The notes under the pieces are model-generated. The model was not told where the DNA came from, searched no databases, and was given only the letters and a program-made list of their open reading frames with translations. DNA of 64,000 nt, taken from assembly GCA_014379595.1 (NCBI GenBank), contig JACMLM010000035.1, forward strand, positions 269,667 through 333,666, in the 5' to 3' direction. The DNA comes from Anaerolineales bacterium (GTDB lineage: Bacteria > Chloroflexota > Anaerolineae > Anaerolineales > Villigracilaceae). Position 1 is the stretch's first letter; each line of letters opens with the position of its first letter. Of the stretch, positions 10,178-19,453 are shown in pieces. The position numbers and the translations under genes are program-made.

Positions 10178-12334
10178 TTATTGCTCCACCATGAAAATGA
10201 AAAAATCCTTGTTTTCATAAGTTGAAGTATAGCGGGTCAGGATACCATTCGGATAGAGTTCCTTAAGAAGTTTCTCAGTTTCCACATCCTCGCGCCAAAA
10301 GATAAACATCTTTGGAGCAGGGGCGCTCAATGATTCAGAAAGCCTCTCGGGAAATAAAGCAAGATCACGGTCGGGAATCCCCGCCCATACACCTGGCAAA
10401 CGCGTATCCAACCAATGTGGATAGGGCACAATCCAAATTGTGTCTGTCTGTCCGTATTTGTCACGAAAGTCACTGATCACCATTCCAAGCTCAGATGTAT
10501 TCCATGCACCTGCCCTGAAATTTAAATTAAATTTATTGAAGACAAGGTCATAGTTCTGATAAGCAGATGCCGCCAGTAGTATCCCGGTCAAAGTATAGGC
10601 GATGAAAACACGTTTCTTTTCGGTCCCCAAGCCTGCCACCAAACCTTCAAGCGCCAGCGCACTGACAAGGATTACTGCTATTGAAGCGCCGCCTGAGCGA
10701 TTCAATGCAGGGTTTTCATCAGGGTATGCCAGCGAAAGAACGGATGGCATGATCAACACAGGAATGGAAATCAGCAGGAACAGGTCACGCCAGTCCCGTT
10801 GACGGATATAGCGTATGATCAATAATACAAGGCCGATCACAAACAAAGCACCCGTCACAATATCCAATGCAGGACGGTTTGGCAGTGAATTCACCCAGAT
10901 ATTGCCGTTATCCCAATTGAACATAAGCAAGCCGCGATATAAATTAGAAAAGAATATCTGCCAGGCAGGCCCAGGCAGCGGGGTTTCCATGGATGTTAAG
11001 CGGGTAAAAGCTCGTTCCCCAAACATGGCAGGGTTCGCGATCCAATAACGTAGAAGAGGCAGAAAAACAAAGAGAGAGGTCACTACAATAATAACAAGCC
11101 ACCATAACGCTTGTTGGCGTGTCTCTTTTGATCTGTTGTGTATTAAATAAATAATGAAAGCTATTACCACAAGGATGGGCACTATGCGGAACGGGCTATA
11201 CCCATGCAGGCCAAGCCCGAGGAAAATGCCAGAGAGTAGGAAATCGTTTCGGTTTCGAGTACGCAGGCCTCGGATCAAATAAAGAAGCGTGGGCGCAGCG
11301 AAGAGTGGATAAAGAGGAAAGCGAAGTCCAATACGTGAAATCACGTTCGGCCAGTATGCAATCCCAAAAAGAAAAAGTGCAAAGAGTCCGACCCGTGAAC
11401 CACCGATTTCCTTACCGAGCAGATAAATATAAGGAAGTGTAAGAACGCCGAGCAATGCAGTGCCAAGCTTGAGGCTTAAATAGGAAAGCCCGGTGCCAAA
11501 GACATTGGCAACCAGCAGAGTCCAATACATTTGAATGGCTTCGCGGCCAGTATTGCGCGGGAAGAAAACGCTATATTCGCCAAGCGAGACATCATATACA
11601 TCCAGGATCTTTTCAGCATGGTCGCTGAATGGCTCTGAAGGAATGGATGCTGTTTGATATAGACGATAAAAGAGCGAAATAGCAAGCACACCAACAATCA
11701 ATATGTTCCATAATACTTTTTTCTTTTGTGTTTCCGGGGTTGTCTCCTGTCTAACTTTCGGAAGTTTTATCCAAAAGGCATAGACAAGAAAGCCAATTGC
11801 CAACACCCAAAGGGTAACGTTAGTAAATGTAAATAGGCCATCCCCAAAAAACCAAAAGGCAAACGACGCAAAAATAATGGAAAGAAAAAATGGGATAAGA
11901 CGCGTGGTGAGGCCATCAGGTGTTTGTTTTTGAAGAGGGAGCGCAGGCAAGTGCCATTCGTCTTTGATATATGCCCAAATCACGAAGCCTACTGCAAAAA
12001 CATACAATGCAATACTGATGTTTACCTGGCGGTTTGGTGGCTCCAAGATAAACTGGCCGCCAAGTGCAAGCAAAAGCGCGGCGATAGAACGCCATGGGAA
12101 ATAAGAAGCACGCGCAGGCTCTTCTGGTTTCTGTTCTTCTATTGGATGAGCAACTTCATCGACAAGCGTGCGGTTAAGCTCCTCACGGCGGCGTGCATCC
12201 CATAAAGAACGAATGAAATTAAAGAAGGATGACCAGTCTTTGGTGACTGATTTATACAGGTCAAGAACTGTGGGTTCCTGCTGTGACTCGTTTTCTTGAG
12301 ATTCGGGAATTGGAAATTGGGAATCGTTGCTCAT
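10178..12334 (-). CDS. Glycosyltransferase family 39-like membrane protein
   Basis: A 718-residue membrane protein with a cytosolic N-terminal stretch of about 80 residues, then about a dozen hydrophobic segments. After the helix near 205-222 comes SIPSEPFSDHAEKILDVYDV (near 228-247), the acidic external loop of GT39/ArnT-type enzymes, and FPRNTGREAIQMYW, a block often seen in these proteins. The C-terminal 120 residues form a soluble domain containing DTIWIVPYPHWLDTRLPG. It would transfer a sugar from a lipid carrier to an acceptor on the outer side of the membrane. It lies between the methyltransferase genes and the GT-C/DUF2298 fusion on the same strand. Acceptor and donor cannot be told from sequence. 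Confidence 0.75.
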   Translation of the reverse strand: MSNDSQFPIPESQENESQQEPTVLDLYKSVTKDWSSFFNFIRSLWDARRREELNRTLVDEVAHPIEEQKPEEPARASYFPWRSIAALLLALGGQFILEPPNRQVNISIALYVFAVGFVIWAYIKDEWHLPALPLQKQTPDGLTTRLIPFFLSIIFASFAFWFFGDGLFTFTNVTLWVLAIGFLVYAFWIKLPKVRQETTPETQKKKVLWNILIVGVLAISLFYRLYQTASIPSEPFSDHAEKILDVYDVSLGEYSVFFPRNTGREAIQMYWTLLVANVFGTGLSYLSLKLGTALLGVLTLPYIYLLGKEIGGSRVGLFALFLFGIAYWPNVISRIGLRFPLYPLFAAPTLLYLIRGLRTRNRNDFLLSGIFLGLGLHGYSPFRIVPILVVIAFIIYLIHNRSKETRQQALWWLVIIVVTSLFVFLPLLRYWIANPAMFGERAFTRLTSMETPLPGPAWQIFFSNLYRGLLMFNWDNGNIWVNSLPNRPALDIVTGALFVIGLVLLIIRYIRQRDWRDLFLLISIPVLIMPSVLSLAYPDENPALNRSGGASIAVILVSALALEGLVAGLGTEKKRVFIAYTLTGILLAASAYQNYDLVFNKFNLNFRAGAWNTSELGMVISDFRDKYGQTDTIWIVPYPHWLDTRLPGVWAGIPDRDLALFPERLSESLSAPAPKMFIFWREDVETEKLLKELYPNGILTRYTSTYENKDFFIFMVEQ

Positions 12335-12347
12335 TCAACCATGCTCT

Positions 12348-13061
12348 TTATTTCTTTTTTGCTATCACCAAAATACTCTCGCCCCATGTTCGGGGCAAAA
12401 ACACGAAACCTGTAATGGCCTGCAAACCGCCAAGTGAACCAAATAATAACTTCTGAATCTGTTTTGGAACATAACGAATGTATGGCACATCCCAAAAGCC
12501 ATCTGAAAAGACACGCTTGAGTTCAAAACCCGCATTTTGTATCAATGTGAGCCATTCCTGAGGCTGTTTCAATGAGATGTGCGTGGGGTCTTGATAACCG
12601 ATCCACTTCTCGCCTTTCCACGGCTTGAGTAAAGATCCAAGATTCGGAGTGGCGAGAATCAAATACCCGCCTTTCTGCGTGACACGTCCGATTTCATTAA
12701 TCGCCTTTTCGGGATTCGGCAAATGCTCCACAATATGTTTGATGATCACAACATTGAAGGAGCTATTGGTAAATGGTAATTCCTGAGCAGATGCAGTTTG
12801 CAATGACGATTTATTTACAATAGATTTGGATTCTTTAACCGCCCAATGATTCAGGTCAATACCTACCGTTTCAAACGTATCTTCAAGCTGGGCTACCAAA
12901 TGCCCCATGCCCAATCCCACCTCAAGCATACGCGCTCCGCGGGTTCCATAGCGCCTTGCCAGCATGGCAAAGAATCGATTAGACCACCAATACATACTAT
13001 ATTTGGCAAATGTGATATTGGCGTACGTGTGTGTAGAGAAATATTTTTCGTCGAAAGACAT
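12348..13061 (-). CDS. Class I SAM-dependent methyltransferase
   Basis: I start it at the ATG at 13061 (MSFDEKYFSTHTYANITFAK), giving 237 residues. An in-frame start 36 bases upstream (13097) would add residues read from an inverted repeat and is less likely. Motif I of the Rossmann methyltransferases is MLEVGLGMGHLVAQL (about 45-59), followed by VGIDLN and an NVVIIKHIVEHLPNPEKAIN motif, typical of Methyltransf_11 proteins acting on small molecules or glycans. It lies second of two methyltransferase genes beside a GT4 glycosyltransferase, so modification of a surface sugar is the most likely job. The two methyltransferases are not close copies of one another. Confidence 0.82.
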   Translation of the reverse strand: MSFDEKYFSTHTYANITFAKYSMYWWSNRFFAMLARRYGTRGARMLEVGLGMGHLVAQLEDTFETVGIDLNHWAVKESKSIVNKSSLQTASAQELPFTNSSFNVVIIKHIVEHLPNPEKAINEIGRVTQKGGYLILATPNLGSLLKPWKGEKWIGYQDPTHISLKQPQEWLTLIQNAGFELKRVFSDGFWDVPYIRYVPKQIQKLLFGSLGGLQAITGFVFLPRTWGESILVIAKKK

Positions 13062-13073
13062 GGAGTAAGCACG

Positions 13074-13123
13074 CAGGTATACAAGTATTATGTACACAGG
13101 TATACAAGCTTGCCTGTGTACAT
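13074..13123 (-). repeat. Direct and inverted repeat between two methyltransferase genes
   Basis: The 12-mer CAGGTATACAAG occurs at 13074-13085 and again at 13097-13108. Overlapping it is a perfect 11-bp inverted repeat, ATGTACACAGG at 13090-13100 and CCTGTGTACAT at 13113-13123. There is no T-run on either side, so it does not look like a terminator. It fills most of the short gap between the two methyltransferase genes. Confidence 0.8.
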
Positions 13124-13133
13124 GTTTACATTT

Positions 13134-13904
13134 CTACTTCTTTCTCGCGATATAAAAAGTAAATGTCCCATTCTCAACTGGTTCTGGTGATGAATATTTT
13201 TTGACATATTTTTCCGTCAGAGCCAGGTTCCATTTTGTGCGGGCAATGATCCATTTGCCTGTCAGCAGACGTGCCACAACCGACGGAATGCCAAAATAGT
13301 GTCCCCATTCTAACACGCGCATGGAGGCAGGCGAAAAATAATTCCATGAACGTTCAAGGGTAAAGCCTGCACGTTCGAGGCGTGCCTGCCAAATATTAGG
13401 CTCATCAGCATGGGAGACACGGGAAATTTTCCTGAACCATTCCGTGTAACCTTTGCCCAACACCTTCGAAATGGACAATTCGCTTAAGTATCTCGTGTTC
13501 GGCACACAGAAATAAAAAGGCGCATTGGGTTTTAATACGCGAGCCGTGTCTGCAAGAACTGCATCAATATGAGGAATATGTTCCAAGACCGAGTTGCTGA
13601 ATCCACTGGCGAAATGATTGGAAGGAAAAGGTGAGTGCGCACCATCCGCTTCTACCAAAGATTTGTACGCGCCGAATTTCTTTGCTTCGTGAATAGGACC
13701 ATGCCAGGGATCAAGGCCTACATCTAATTTCTGGTCAAATGTTAGGGATGCGAAATGACCGTCACCACAACCTACATCATACACAGGTGAGGGAAGAGAT
13801 AGATCTTGATAATAAGAGGATTCAATCGCACGCAGGAACGCACGAAAGTAAGGCAGGTCTCTTAATTGGAGGAAAAGAAAATCCTTAGATCGATGAGTGA
13901 GCAC
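13134..13904 (-). CDS. Class I SAM-dependent methyltransferase
   Basis: A 256-residue protein that appears to start with GTG at 13904, overlapping the stop of the upstream GT4 gene as TAGTG, with GAGGAAA just upstream as ribosome site. Motif I is VYDVGCGDGHFASL (41-54), followed by DVGLDPWHGPIHEAKKFGAY and SGFSNSVLEHIPHIDAVLAD, which places it among Methyltransf_11 proteins of glycan clusters. The C-terminal third (KISRVSHADEPNIWQARLER) is like that of methyltransferases found with glycosyltransferases. Translation is probably coupled to the GT4 gene, which argues that both act on the same glycan. Confidence 0.82.
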   Translation of the reverse strand: MLTHRSKDFLFLQLRDLPYFRAFLRAIESSYYQDLSLPSPVYDVGCGDGHFASLTFDQKLDVGLDPWHGPIHEAKKFGAYKSLVEADGAHSPFPSNHFASGFSNSVLEHIPHIDAVLADTARVLKPNAPFYFCVPNTRYLSELSISKVLGKGYTEWFRKISRVSHADEPNIWQARLERAGFTLERSWNYFSPASMRVLEWGHYFGIPSVVARLLTGKWIIARTKWNLALTEKYVKKYSSPEPVENGTFTFYIARKK

Positions 13905-15061
13905 TATTTCCTCATCAATTTTTCAAATAATTTTTCATATTCCTGTGCAATTGAATCAGGGTCATAGGCTTTCTTAATCGCCTCAATATCTCCCTCATAT
14001 TTTTCAGGTTCATCCAAAACAGACAGAATTGCATCAGCCAGGCTTTCTGCATTTCCAATTTCAGAGACTTTGCCCATTCCATGCATCAGGACGGGCTGCC
14101 TCACACCGGGCAATGCTGATGGGACTGATGGCACTCCGTTTATCATGGCTTCGATCTGTACGAGACCAAAAGCCTCAGTTGAATTAAGAGATGGTACGGT
14201 TAATACATCAAGGTTGGGATATAACGCCGCCATTTGAACGGGGTCAAGATTTCCTAAAAATCTCCAATGCCCGCTGGCTTGATATTCAAGGATCCGTGGA
14301 ATGAGGCGGTCATAATATTTCTGTTCACCCATAACATGGCGATATTGCCCGGCAAACAGAACCTGTGCCTTCGGATATTTTTCCAGGATGCGTGGCATCG
14401 CATCCAACAGGACCTCGACCCCTTTTTCTGTGACGAAACGTGCAGCCATACCGATGACAGGCTTTCGCTCTTCAAGACGATTTGCCATAGCAAAAGCGGA
14501 AACCGCTTCAGGTTCAGGATCAGGTAATTCGACAGGAGGCAGGATCGGGGTCAGTTTTGATGCGTATCGTGAGAGGTATGGAGAATTATCCGCATAGTCC
14601 TGTGTATAAGTGACGATATGATCCGCTAAAAGTCCAGCCATGTTGTTTTGAAATTGAACAACAAAATTCACAAATCGGTTGAAGCCACCAGATGGAAGCA
14701 ATAAATCGCAGTGATAAGTAAGTACTGCAGGTTTGCGGAAGAGGCGAGCACGCAACGCGACACCGGGAGCATCAAATTGAGGTAAGTGCATTTGGACAAC
14801 ATCGTGTTGTTTAACAAGCCTTGTCGCGACAAATCCGAAAGTTGGTGCGATCACGCCTTTGCTGACGCGTGCCACAACAGGCACACGAATAACTTTCACG
14901 CCATCCATGATTTCTTCTCGTGGAAGAGATGGATCATATTGAGTGGTCATTACAGTCACTTCATGTCCGCGTTTGACAAAAGCACGAGCCAGACGCTCGG
15001 CGTAAATGGTAAGGCCCGAAGTATGTGGGCGATAGTAGGTGAGAACAGTTAATATTTTCAT
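13904..15061 (-). CDS. Glycosyltransferase family 4
   Basis: A 385-residue GT-B fold enzyme. The N-terminal domain opens MKILTVLTYYRPHTSGLTIY, with the glycine-rich loop expected after the first strand, and continues YAERLARAFVKRGHEVTVMT. The C-terminal nucleotide-sugar domain has GMAARFVTEKGVEVLLDAM and the GT4 E-x7-E motif in STEAFGLVQIEAM (E296 and E304), then NGVPSVPSALPGVRQ. No membrane helix is seen; such enzymes act at the inner face of the membrane on lipid-linked acceptors. It is the first gene of the minus-strand glycan cluster and faces a divergent NHL lipoprotein gene across a 134-bp gap. Confidence 0.9.
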   Translation of the reverse strand: MKILTVLTYYRPHTSGLTIYAERLARAFVKRGHEVTVMTTQYDPSLPREEIMDGVKVIRVPVVARVSKGVIAPTFGFVATRLVKQHDVVQMHLPQFDAPGVALRARLFRKPAVLTYHCDLLLPSGGFNRFVNFVVQFQNNMAGLLADHIVTYTQDYADNSPYLSRYASKLTPILPPVELPDPEPEAVSAFAMANRLEERKPVIGMAARFVTEKGVEVLLDAMPRILEKYPKAQVLFAGQYRHVMGEQKYYDRLIPRILEYQASGHWRFLGNLDPVQMAALYPNLDVLTVPSLNSTEAFGLVQIEAMINGVPSVPSALPGVRQPVLMHGMGKVSEIGNAESLADAILSVLDEPEKYEGDIEAIKKAYDPDSIAQEYEKLFEKLMRK

Positions 15062-15195
15062 AAGGCGAAGAGATTATACACCACGAAAAACAGTCCTTTA
15101 TTCGGGGTCATTTAAAGAAACAGTGTGGTTTAATAAATTGTGCCATTGATGGCTTAATGAATTGAAAGATTTTGCTACTTTAGAGGAGATGATGG
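15062..15195. promoter_or_regulatory. Divergent intergenic region (GT4 / NHL lipoprotein)
   Basis: A 134-bp gap between divergently read genes, so it must hold promoters for both the glycan cluster and the NHL gene. The plus-strand gene has a good ribosome site, AGAGGAG at 15182-15188, 7 bases before its ATG. I could not pick a convincing -10/-35 pair in the A/T-rich stretch. Confidence 0.5.
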
Positions 15196-16179
15196 ATGAA
15201 ATTTTCAAATAAGATATTTATACTGATGATTATATTTATACTAAGTGCCTGTGCCGTACCAGAAACTGCCACGCCTGAACCTGTTCCCACACCAACAGCA
15301 ATTTCAACGGAGATTCCCATGTCAGAAGTTGTTCTTAACTCATTACTAAGTATACAAGATGCAGACAGCTTATCGCTAAAAGATCCTTACGGAGTGGCTG
15401 TTGATTCTGAAGGTAATATTTATATTTCTGATTCGGGACACTCACGTATTTTAAAATTGGATTCGGATGGCAATCTGCTGGCATCATGGAATAAAAAGGG
15501 AAGCGGCGATGGCGAATTTAACTCCATGGGATTCGGCGGATTGGCCGTGGACAAGCAAGGCAACGTATTTGTCGTAGATAACGGCAATCATCGTATTCAA
15601 AAATTTGATAGCAGCGGAAAGTTCATCACTGCCTGGGGGACAGAGGGAACTGACGAAGGTCAATTTGTGCGCGCTATAGGCATCGCAACAGATGCGGACG
15701 GGAATGTGTATGTTACCGATGATGGCAACCCATTCGTACAGAAATTCGATAATGCTGGAAACTTCTTAATGAGATTCGGCGGCAACGGTAAAGAGAACGG
15801 CCAATTCAGTCATGCAACAGGGATCGCGGTGGATGGCAATGGCAATATCTTTGTCGCAGATTATGAAAATAAAAAGGTGCAGAAATTTGATTCTCAGGGA
15901 AAGTTCATCACCACCTGGAATTTGGGTGATGACATCGGTGTAAAAGGAACTCCCGAAGGAATTGCAGTAGATTCGCAAGGCAGAGTTTATGTCAGCGAGT
16001 ATGCGGCAGGACGAATACAGGTCTTTAGTAATGATGGTGAAATGTTATGGGCATGGGGCAGTAAAAACCTATCCGCTGGCAGTTTTTCACGCCCCACCAG
16101 TATTGCACTGGATAATCGAGGAAGGATGTATATTGTGAATCAATCTGGCAATTCGGTGAATGTATATCAATTGCTGTAG
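15196..16179 (+). CDS. NHL-repeat lipoprotein
   Basis: A 327-residue exported protein. A lipoprotein signal (MKFSNKIFILMIIFILSAC) ends in LSAC, giving C19 as the lipidated residue, followed by a Pro/Thr-rich linker. The rest is six NHL repeats of about 45 residues, each of the form G(I/V)AVDxxGNxYVxDxxxxRIxKFD, which would close as a beta-propeller. Such domains bind proteins, glycans or nucleic acids; the ligand is unknown. It is a single gene facing the glycan cluster and convergent with the sulfatase gene, from which it is separated by a terminator hairpin. Confidence 0.9.
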   Translation: MKFSNKIFILMIIFILSACAVPETATPEPVPTPTAISTEIPMSEVVLNSLLSIQDADSLSLKDPYGVAVDSEGNIYISDSGHSRILKLDSDGNLLASWNKKGSGDGEFNSMGFGGLAVDKQGNVFVVDNGNHRIQKFDSSGKFITAWGTEGTDEGQFVRAIGIATDADGNVYVTDDGNPFVQKFDNAGNFLMRFGGNGKENGQFSHATGIAVDGNGNIFVADYENKKVQKFDSQGKFITTWNLGDDIGVKGTPEGIAVDSQGRVYVSEYAAGRIQVFSNDGEMLWAWGSKNLSAGSFSRPTSIALDNRGRMYIVNQSGNSVNVYQLL

Positions 16180-16222
16180 TCGCAGCTATATTTCGACTCA
16201 AGACTACATCCCTCATCTGTAG

Positions 16223-16260
16223 ATAGCCTTGGATACGTATCTCCAAGGCTATGATTTTTT
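16223..16260 (+). terminator. Rho-independent terminator after the NHL lipoprotein gene
   Basis: Perfect 11-bp stem, ATAGCCTTGGA at 16223-16233 and TCCAAGGCTAT at 16242-16252, with an 8-base loop and then GATTTTTT. It lies 43 bases after the plus-strand stop and just past the end of the convergent sulfatase gene, so it may stop both. Confidence 0.88.
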
Positions 16261-16265
16261 ACTTC

Positions 16266-17786
16266 TTACGAACCTGTATAAGGCTTATTCACCTCCTCTA
16301 ATTTTGTTTTCAACTCACCAAGCATCTCATTTGCAATGTCCATCTCCAACTGGGACAAGTCATTCATCTCTTCCGGATCATTTTTTACGTCATACAACTT
16401 TACCAAATCTTTTCCGCCGAGCTCGGAATAACCAAAGTAATAGTGAAGTTTATAATGCCCCTTGATTACGGTAGTAGAAGCCATCTTTAAAAGGTCATTA
16501 TGGGCAGTGTCATGAGAACGGACAGAAAATATGCTTCTCTCCGATTCGTTGCTCGATTGTCTATATGGGGGGAGCAGAATTCCGCTTGACCAGTCAGGTA
16601 TTTTTATTCCAGCCCAATTTGCCACTGTTGGCAGGAGATCAACCATACTGGTTGTATCATAAATATCCACTCTCGCATTGACAGCAGGATCAAAAATAAG
16701 CAAAGGGACATTAATTACAGGTTGATAAAGCGCATTCGTCATATGTCCCTTAATTCCACGTTCAAACATTTCACCATGATCTGATGTTAAAACAAGGAGT
16801 GTGTTTTCCAGCAAGCCGGAAGATTCCATAAATTCAAACAAACGGCCAAACTCATAATCCACGTTCAAGACGAATTCATCGTAATTGGTACGATGAAAAA
16901 ACAAATCGACTTCTTCGTTGGTAAACAAATCCCTGGGTTTATTTAACGGCTGATACCCGTCATTTCGGAAGTGGCCGGCAAATTTCCTCTCAGGCCTGTA
17001 TGGATCATGAGGGGGAAGAAAATGAAAATATCCAAACATCGGCTTTTGAATGGCTGTCATACGTTGGGCAAGCCAGTCAATGGCATCACTCAGAATGAAG
17101 CCATTATCAGCACGAGCGGTTGGCAGCCCTCGTGGGTATTGCGATCTATATCTCGATAAATAGCTTGATTCGATGAAAGAGATTATTCGAGACAAAAAGA
17201 GTGAATAGGCTTGGCCCTCTTCATTTATTTTTACATTCCGCACCCAGCTTACGGATGAAACGTCCTTGTCGTTCTTGAATATTTTCTGCATCAGGGCGTC
17301 AGATGACGGCAAAAAAAGATCATCCTTTGGCACCCACTCGTCAATGTGTCTGCTAAACTGGTTAAAAAATGTATTTACCCATTCATTATGCGAATAGGAA
17401 ATTCTATAATACTCATTAAATACTGAAAATATATTACGGTCTATAAAGTCTTCAGAGACCGTTCCATTAGGCTGCAAAGCGCGGTGAGTCCAGGGCAGTG
17501 TACCTGTTAGTATCGAAGCTGTACCGGATGTTGTGAAGTTACTTCCTGCATGGTGATTGTGATAAACAATGGCCCGCTCCGCTAATTTTGATATGTTCGG
17601 CGTGGTTTCCCTGGCATATCCATACAAGGACATATTGTAGGCAGAAAAGGCATCAAAGACCACTATGATCACGTTTTTTTTATCAGACTGCAGTTTCAAA
17701 GATTTATTCACCTTTGAACCAAGCAGCCCAAGCGGAAGCATTCCAGCGAGTTTAAGGAAGTCTCGCCTATTCATATCAGGTTTCAT
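16266..17786 (-). CDS. Sulfatase / alkaline-phosphatase-fold hydrolase with Tat-like signal
   Basis: I start it at the ATG at 17786 (MKPDMNRRDFLKLAG), 506 residues, because the N-terminus then begins with a twin-arginine motif RRDFLK and a hydrophobic stretch; the open frame continues to 17819. The alkaline-phosphatase-superfamily metal site is visible: VVFDAFSAYNMSLYGY near the start, the phase FTTSGTASILTG, and LVLTSDHGEMFERGIKGHM further on. In classical sulfatases the nucleophile box is C/S-x-P-x-R; here the first position is Thr and the Arg is replaced by Thr, so this is not a formylglycine sulfatase and more resembles Thr-using phosphotransferases such as lipoteichoic acid synthase. Likely a Tat-exported enzyme on surface polymer groups. 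Follows a membrane protein gene with an 8-bp gap. Confidence 0.8.
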   Translation of the reverse strand: MKPDMNRRDFLKLAGMLPLGLLGSKVNKSLKLQSDKKNVIIVVFDAFSAYNMSLYGYARETTPNISKLAERAIVYHNHHAGSNFTTSGTASILTGTLPWTHRALQPNGTVSEDFIDRNIFSVFNEYYRISYSHNEWVNTFFNQFSRHIDEWVPKDDLFLPSSDALMQKIFKNDKDVSSVSWVRNVKINEEGQAYSLFLSRIISFIESSYLSRYRSQYPRGLPTARADNGFILSDAIDWLAQRMTAIQKPMFGYFHFLPPHDPYRPERKFAGHFRNDGYQPLNKPRDLFTNEEVDLFFHRTNYDEFVLNVDYEFGRLFEFMESSGLLENTLLVLTSDHGEMFERGIKGHMTNALYQPVINVPLLIFDPAVNARVDIYDTTSMVDLLPTVANWAGIKIPDWSSGILLPPYRQSSNESERSIFSVRSHDTAHNDLLKMASTTVIKGHYKLHYYFGYSELGGKDLVKLYDVKNDPEEMNDLSQLEMDIANEMLGELKTKLEEVNKPYTGS

Positions 17787-17793
17787 GTTATTC

Positions 17794-18363
17794 TCATCCA
17801 ACATTTCTAATAAGCACAATGATCAAAGCCATAAAGTCAACCAACAAATAAACTATAGTCAATAATGAAACTCTATCAACCATGTCAAGAATTATTCTTA
17901 AAATCTTGTCGTTCTTATAAATGATTAAGATCGGCAAAACTACAGATGGAACTATAAAAAATAGAATAATAAAATATATATTTCTCAAGGGATGAGCAGA
18001 TCGAACAAGAAACCCTAACAGCACATCCGGAGCATCCCAACTCTGCAATACAACCAACTGGGTTAATATTGCCCATAAGGCAAGCACCAAAACCAACATA
18101 CTTGTAATTGCAAGTCTCCTATCCTTTCCCCACCATTGAGAAATTAACAGTCCGCAGAAAGAAGCCGCCAGGAAAAACAAAAGGCTCTCAAAAAAAGCGA
18201 ATATCATTCCGTATGAAACTACACCTATGGCATCCCAAAAATTTGTACGTTCGGCCACCCAGGATACATCACGAAAAGCCAACAACAAGGTCCAGAAATG
18301 AAGTGGAAAAGCGCAAATAAGAAAAAGTGACCATAAATCTTGTTTCGAATAATATTTCTTCAT
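17794..18363 (-). CDS. Small polytopic membrane protein of unknown function
   Basis: A 189-residue protein with about five hydrophobic segments (near 13-30, 45-75, 84-106, 128-150 and 165-185). It has no recognised motif. A basic pair of residues, KK, follows the initiator. It ends 8 bp before the start of the sulfatase-fold gene and follows the epimerase gene on the same strand, so it may serve as the membrane partner of the exported hydrolase, in the way that sulfatase-fold phosphotransferases often have a membrane region encoded separately. That link is inference from position only. Confidence 0.65.
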   Translation of the reverse strand: MKKYYSKQDLWSLFLICAFPLHFWTLLLAFRDVSWVAERTNFWDAIGVVSYGMIFAFFESLLFFLAASFCGLLISQWWGKDRRLAITSMLVLVLALWAILTQLVVLQSWDAPDVLLGFLVRSAHPLRNIYFIILFFIVPSVVLPILIIYKNDKILRIILDMVDRVSLLTIVYLLVDFMALIIVLIRNVG

Positions 18364-18400
18364 AATTTTATAGCTCCGAGTGTAGCAAATGGAATTTTTT

Positions 18401-19432
18401 CTAAAACAACTCTTTATTTTCCTTCACCCATTCAAACAACTTCTCCACTCCTTCTTCCACATTGACCTTTGGCTTCCATCCTAATTCCTTTTCTGCTTTG
18501 CTAATATCGGCGTAGAAAACACGCTGGTCACCTGGGCGCCAATCTGCGCGTGCAAATTCAATCGCATCACCAAGCAGTTTTTCCAGTTTTGGATGAAATT
18601 CCGTCCATACGGAGATCGTATTTTCTGATCCGCCTCCTAGATTGAACACCTGACCTTTTACCTTATCAATATTTTGAACAGCAAGATCATAGGCATTGGT
18701 CAAATCATCAACATAAAGCATATCGCGTAATTGTTTACCATCGCCATTAATGGTAATGTTTCGTCCCATTATTGCTGCAATCATGAACCATGCCATCCAC
18801 CCTTGATCTTCAATACCAAATTGTCTTGGGCCGTATATTGCAGATTGACGAAACACCACTGTAGGCAAATCATAAATACGTGCATAGTCGCGCACATATT
18901 GATCACCTGCTCCTTTTGAACAGCCATACGGCGAGTGAAAATCCAAAGGCTGTGTTTCAGGGCAGCCATTTACCAAATCTTTATATATCCAACGTGTTGC
19001 TTCTTCTTTTAACTCAACATCTTCCATCCCGCCATATACTTTATTCGTAGATGCATAAATAAATGTTGGATTTCTATTTGATAGGCGCGCACCTTCCAAG
19101 ACATTGAACGTACCCAATGCATTGGCTTCAAAGTCATTTCTGGGATTGATCACAGATGTTGTCACTGCAACCTGACCTGCCAAATGCACGATCACATCTG
19201 CGCTTTTAGCTGCTTCAGCGATGCTATCGGCATCACGCACATCCCCAACGACTACATCGAAAGCCTTTTCCCCAAATTTCTGCTTCAACCAATCAAGGTT
19301 GCGCGGTGCGCCTGCACGAGTGAAATTATCATAGATGGTTACTTTCGCTTCGTGGCCACGCGAAAGCAAACGATGGACATAGTTTGAGCCGATAAAGCCC
19401 GCTCCACCTGTAATTAGATATTGTTTAGTCAT
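18401..19432 (-). CDS. NAD-dependent sugar-nucleotide epimerase/dehydratase (extended SDR), CDP-paratose epimerase-like
   Basis: A 343-residue short-chain dehydrogenase of the extended type. The NAD site is LITGGAGFIGSNYV (GGxGxxG at 9-15). The catalytic Tyr and Lys lie in HSPYGCSKGAGD (Y169, K173), with the Ser/Thr pair in IYASTNKVYGG near 126-136. The segment DNFTRAGAPRNLDWL after the second strand is the form seen in CDP-paratose 2-epimerases, and the NDFEANALGTFNVLE block is shared by the family. It would interconvert nucleotide sugars for surface glycans in the cytosol. It lies between the rhomboid gene and a small membrane protein gene. The exact sugar is uncertain. Confidence 0.88.
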   Translation of the reverse strand: MTKQYLITGGAGFIGSNYVHRLLSRGHEAKVTIYDNFTRAGAPRNLDWLKQKFGEKAFDVVVGDVRDADSIAEAAKSADVIVHLAGQVAVTTSVINPRNDFEANALGTFNVLEGARLSNRNPTFIYASTNKVYGGMEDVELKEEATRWIYKDLVNGCPETQPLDFHSPYGCSKGAGDQYVRDYARIYDLPTVVFRQSAIYGPRQFGIEDQGWMAWFMIAAIMGRNITINGDGKQLRDMLYVDDLTNAYDLAVQNIDKVKGQVFNLGGGSENTISVWTEFHPKLEKLLGDAIEFARADWRPGDQRVFYADISKAEKELGWKPKVNVEEGVEKLFEWVKENKELF

Positions 19433-19453
19433 GAATTATTAACCTCTTTATCA

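Noticed and set aside
13090..13123. Inverted repeat as a terminator
   Set aside because: No T-run follows on either strand, and the genes around it are in one direction with overlapping neighbours.
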